A DNA stretch of 21,492 bases from a virus. Below the pieces are notes generated by a model. It ran no database searches, was not told the DNA's origin, and saw only the letters and a list, made by a program, of their open reading frames with translations. The position numbers and the translations under genes are program-made. The stretch is taken from positions 1-21,492 of IMG/VR virus record IMGVR_UViG_3300042516_000769. One strand, given 5' to 3'. Shown piece by piece: positions 20,253-21,492 of this stretch (position 1 is its first letter; each line of letters opens with the position of its first letter).

Positions 20253-21163
20253 GTTTGATGGGGTCAAAGATGAATTTAAAGGCAGAAGCAGGAGAAAACG
20301 ACAACGGCGGCGATGCCGCGGTGCTGGATGACGAGCAGCAACCTGTTGAGATTGAAGTCAGCGAGGACGATTCCGCTGATGGCCAACAGGACGCAGGTTC
20401 CGATGACGAGCACGCGGAGGAGTCAGACGAAGTTGTGGTCTCCATAGGTGAGGAGTCGCCACCCACCGAAGAGGAAGTTCGCGCACCTGAATGGGTTCGA
20501 GAGCTACGCAAGGCCAACAGGGAAAAAGAGCGTCGAATTCGTGAACTCGAAGCAAGGCTCGCCACCACTGCACCTGAGAACAAGCCAGTGCAGTTGGGAC
20601 CGAAACCGAAGCTGGAGGACCACGACTACGATGCTGAGAGATTCGAGCAGGCATTGGACGCCTGGCATGAGCGCAAGCGGCAGCATGACTTCATGGTTGA
20701 ACAGGCCAGGATGGCAGAGCAGCAGCAGCATCAGGCCTGGCAAGCCAAGCTGGAGGGCTACAGCAAGGCCAAGGCCGAGCTGAAGGTCCGAGACTATGAG
20801 GATGCCGAGGCGATTGCCCAGGAGGTCTTCAGCGTCACCCAGCAAGGCGTGATCCTGCAAGGAGCTGAAAACCCTGCGCTGGTGGTGTATGCACTCGGAA
20901 AGAACCCGAAGAAGGCGGCCGACCTCGCAAAGATTACCGACCCCGTGAAGTTTGCTTTTGCGGTGGCAAGACTGGAGAAAGAATTGAAAGTCACAAATCG
21001 CAGAGCAGCACCCGCGCCTGAGCGCATCGTCCAGGGAACTGGCCGAGCATCCGGCACGGTGGACTCAACCCTTGAACGGCTGCGCGCCGAAGCTGAGAAG
21101 ACTGGAAACTACACCAAGGTGCTCCAGTACAAACGGCAGAAGCAAGCAGCATCCAGAAACTGA
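20249..21163 (+). CDS. Scaffolding protein, P22-like, 304 aa
   Basis: The N-terminal ~75 residues are strongly acidic and disordered (DDEQQPVEIEVSEDD, DDEHAEESDEVV), the middle is a long charged coiled coil (ELRKANREKERRIRELEARL, MVEQARMAEQQQHQAWQAKLEG) and the C-terminus is basic (LQYKRQKQAASRN), as in P22-like scaffolds, whose basic C-terminal helix-loop-helix contacts coat. Position between portal and coat supports this. The GTG at 20249 overlaps the preceding stop but lacks a clear ribosome site; ATG 20270, with GGGG upstream, is an equally possible start. Confidence 0.82.
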   Translation: MSLMGSKMNLKAEAGENDNGGDAAVLDDEQQPVEIEVSEDDSADGQQDAGSDDEHAEESDEVVVSIGEESPPTEEEVRAPEWVRELRKANREKERRIRELEARLATTAPENKPVQLGPKPKLEDHDYDAERFEQALDAWHERKRQHDFMVEQARMAEQQQHQAWQAKLEGYSKAKAELKVRDYEDAEAIAQEVFSVTQQGVILQGAENPALVVYALGKNPKKAADLAKITDPVKFAFAVARLEKELKVTNRRAAPAPERIVQGTGRASGTVDSTLERLRAEAEKTGNYTKVLQYKRQKQAASRN

Positions 21164-21184
21164 TTTTTGAAATAGGAGCCAATC

Positions 21185-21492
21185 ATGGCCAATAGTTTTT
21201 CCAAAGAAGAGCGTGTTGCGTTCGAGAATTTGCTCGAAGGCTTTCACGATGCCCTGGTGCTCTCGCGCAACGTGAGCATCTACAACACCGACCAGACGAT
21301 GATGGCTCGTACCAACGACATCATCTGGCGTCCCCAGCCCTACATCGCGCAGTCGATCTCCTCGACTCCCGGTGTGGCCATCCCTGGCTACCAGGACATG
21401 ACGCAGTTGGCTGTTCCGGCCACCATCGGCTTCAGCCGCACGGTGCCCTGGACCATGACTGCGCTCGACCTGCGTGATGCGCTGCAGGAAGG
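21185..21492 (+). CDS. Major coat protein, P22 gp5-like (3' end outside window)
   Basis: ATG at 21185 follows AGGAG. The first 102 residues are visible: MANSFSKEERVAFENLLEGF, then RTNDIIWRPQPYIAQSISSTPG and ATIGFSRTVPWTMTALDLRDALQEG. The pattern of N-arm helix, TIW(R/M)P strand and the LRDDxxRE-like segment resembles P22-type coat proteins (HK97 fold). Forming the icosahedral shell around scaffold is the family's role. The gene continues past the window end. Confidence 0.85.
   Translation, partial: MANSFSKEERVAFENLLEGFHDALVLSRNVSIYNTDQTMMARTNDIIWRPQPYIAQSISSTPGVAIPGYQDMTQLAVPATIGFSRTVPWTMTALDLRDALQE

Overview
The window is part of a tailed double-stranded DNA phage (or prophage) genome with P22/podovirus-type head genes. 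A P22-type portal, an acidic scaffold-like protein and the start of a P22-type coat protein lie at the right end, and a beta-helix tail spike is at the left end. GC-rich codon use, strong Shine-Dalgarno sites and the mix of small conserved phage proteins resemble phages of Burkholderiales, probably freshwater Comamonadaceae-like hosts. The host is an inference. I see no tRNA, CRISPR array, insertion sequence, integrase or CI-size repressor, so lifestyle cannot be settled here.

Layout. (1) 1-2460, rightward: the 3' part of a beta-helix tail spike/depolymerase and four small genes, one with a tail-fibre-type motif. (2) 2460-3462, rightward: a lysis cassette of XhlA-like membrane protein, M15 peptidase endolysin and 3TM holin, joined by 1-4 base overlaps. 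(3) 12145 back to 3463, leftward: a long early operon of about 20 tightly packed genes. Read in its direction it holds a 127-aa protein, an intrinsic terminator, a Sak4-like ATPase, a conserved 132-aa protein, a DUF669 SSB-like protein, a RecB/Cas4-like nuclease, two small proteins, an SF2 helicase, a MazG-like pyrophosphohydrolase, several hypotheticals, a VRR-NUC nuclease, a ribbon-helix-helix protein and small accessory proteins. (4) 12146-12264: a control region with two opposing, overlapping promoters and a 19-bp palindrome in both spacers. (5) 12265-14467, rightward: a small HTH (Cro-like) protein and a TOPRIM primase/RecA-fold helicase. (6) 14468-14694: a noncoding region with three perfect DnaA boxes, GGTAAC repeats and a strong hairpin, the best candidate for the replication origin. 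(7) 14695-21492, rightward: DUF3310, a 39-aa membrane peptide, small and large terminase, portal, an unidentified 423-aa protein, a 64-aa protein, scaffold and coat (cut off by the window end).

Working model: the HTH protein and the palindrome set the balance between leftward (recombination/nucleotide metabolism) and rightward (replication, then packaging/head) transcription. The primase-helicase replicates from the adjacent DnaA-box region, possibly using host DnaA. The Sak4-like ATPase, DUF669 protein, RecB/Cas4-like nuclease and SF2 helicase form a recombination/repair set. The terminase packages DNA through the portal into scaffold-built capsids, and the lysis cassette releases virions.
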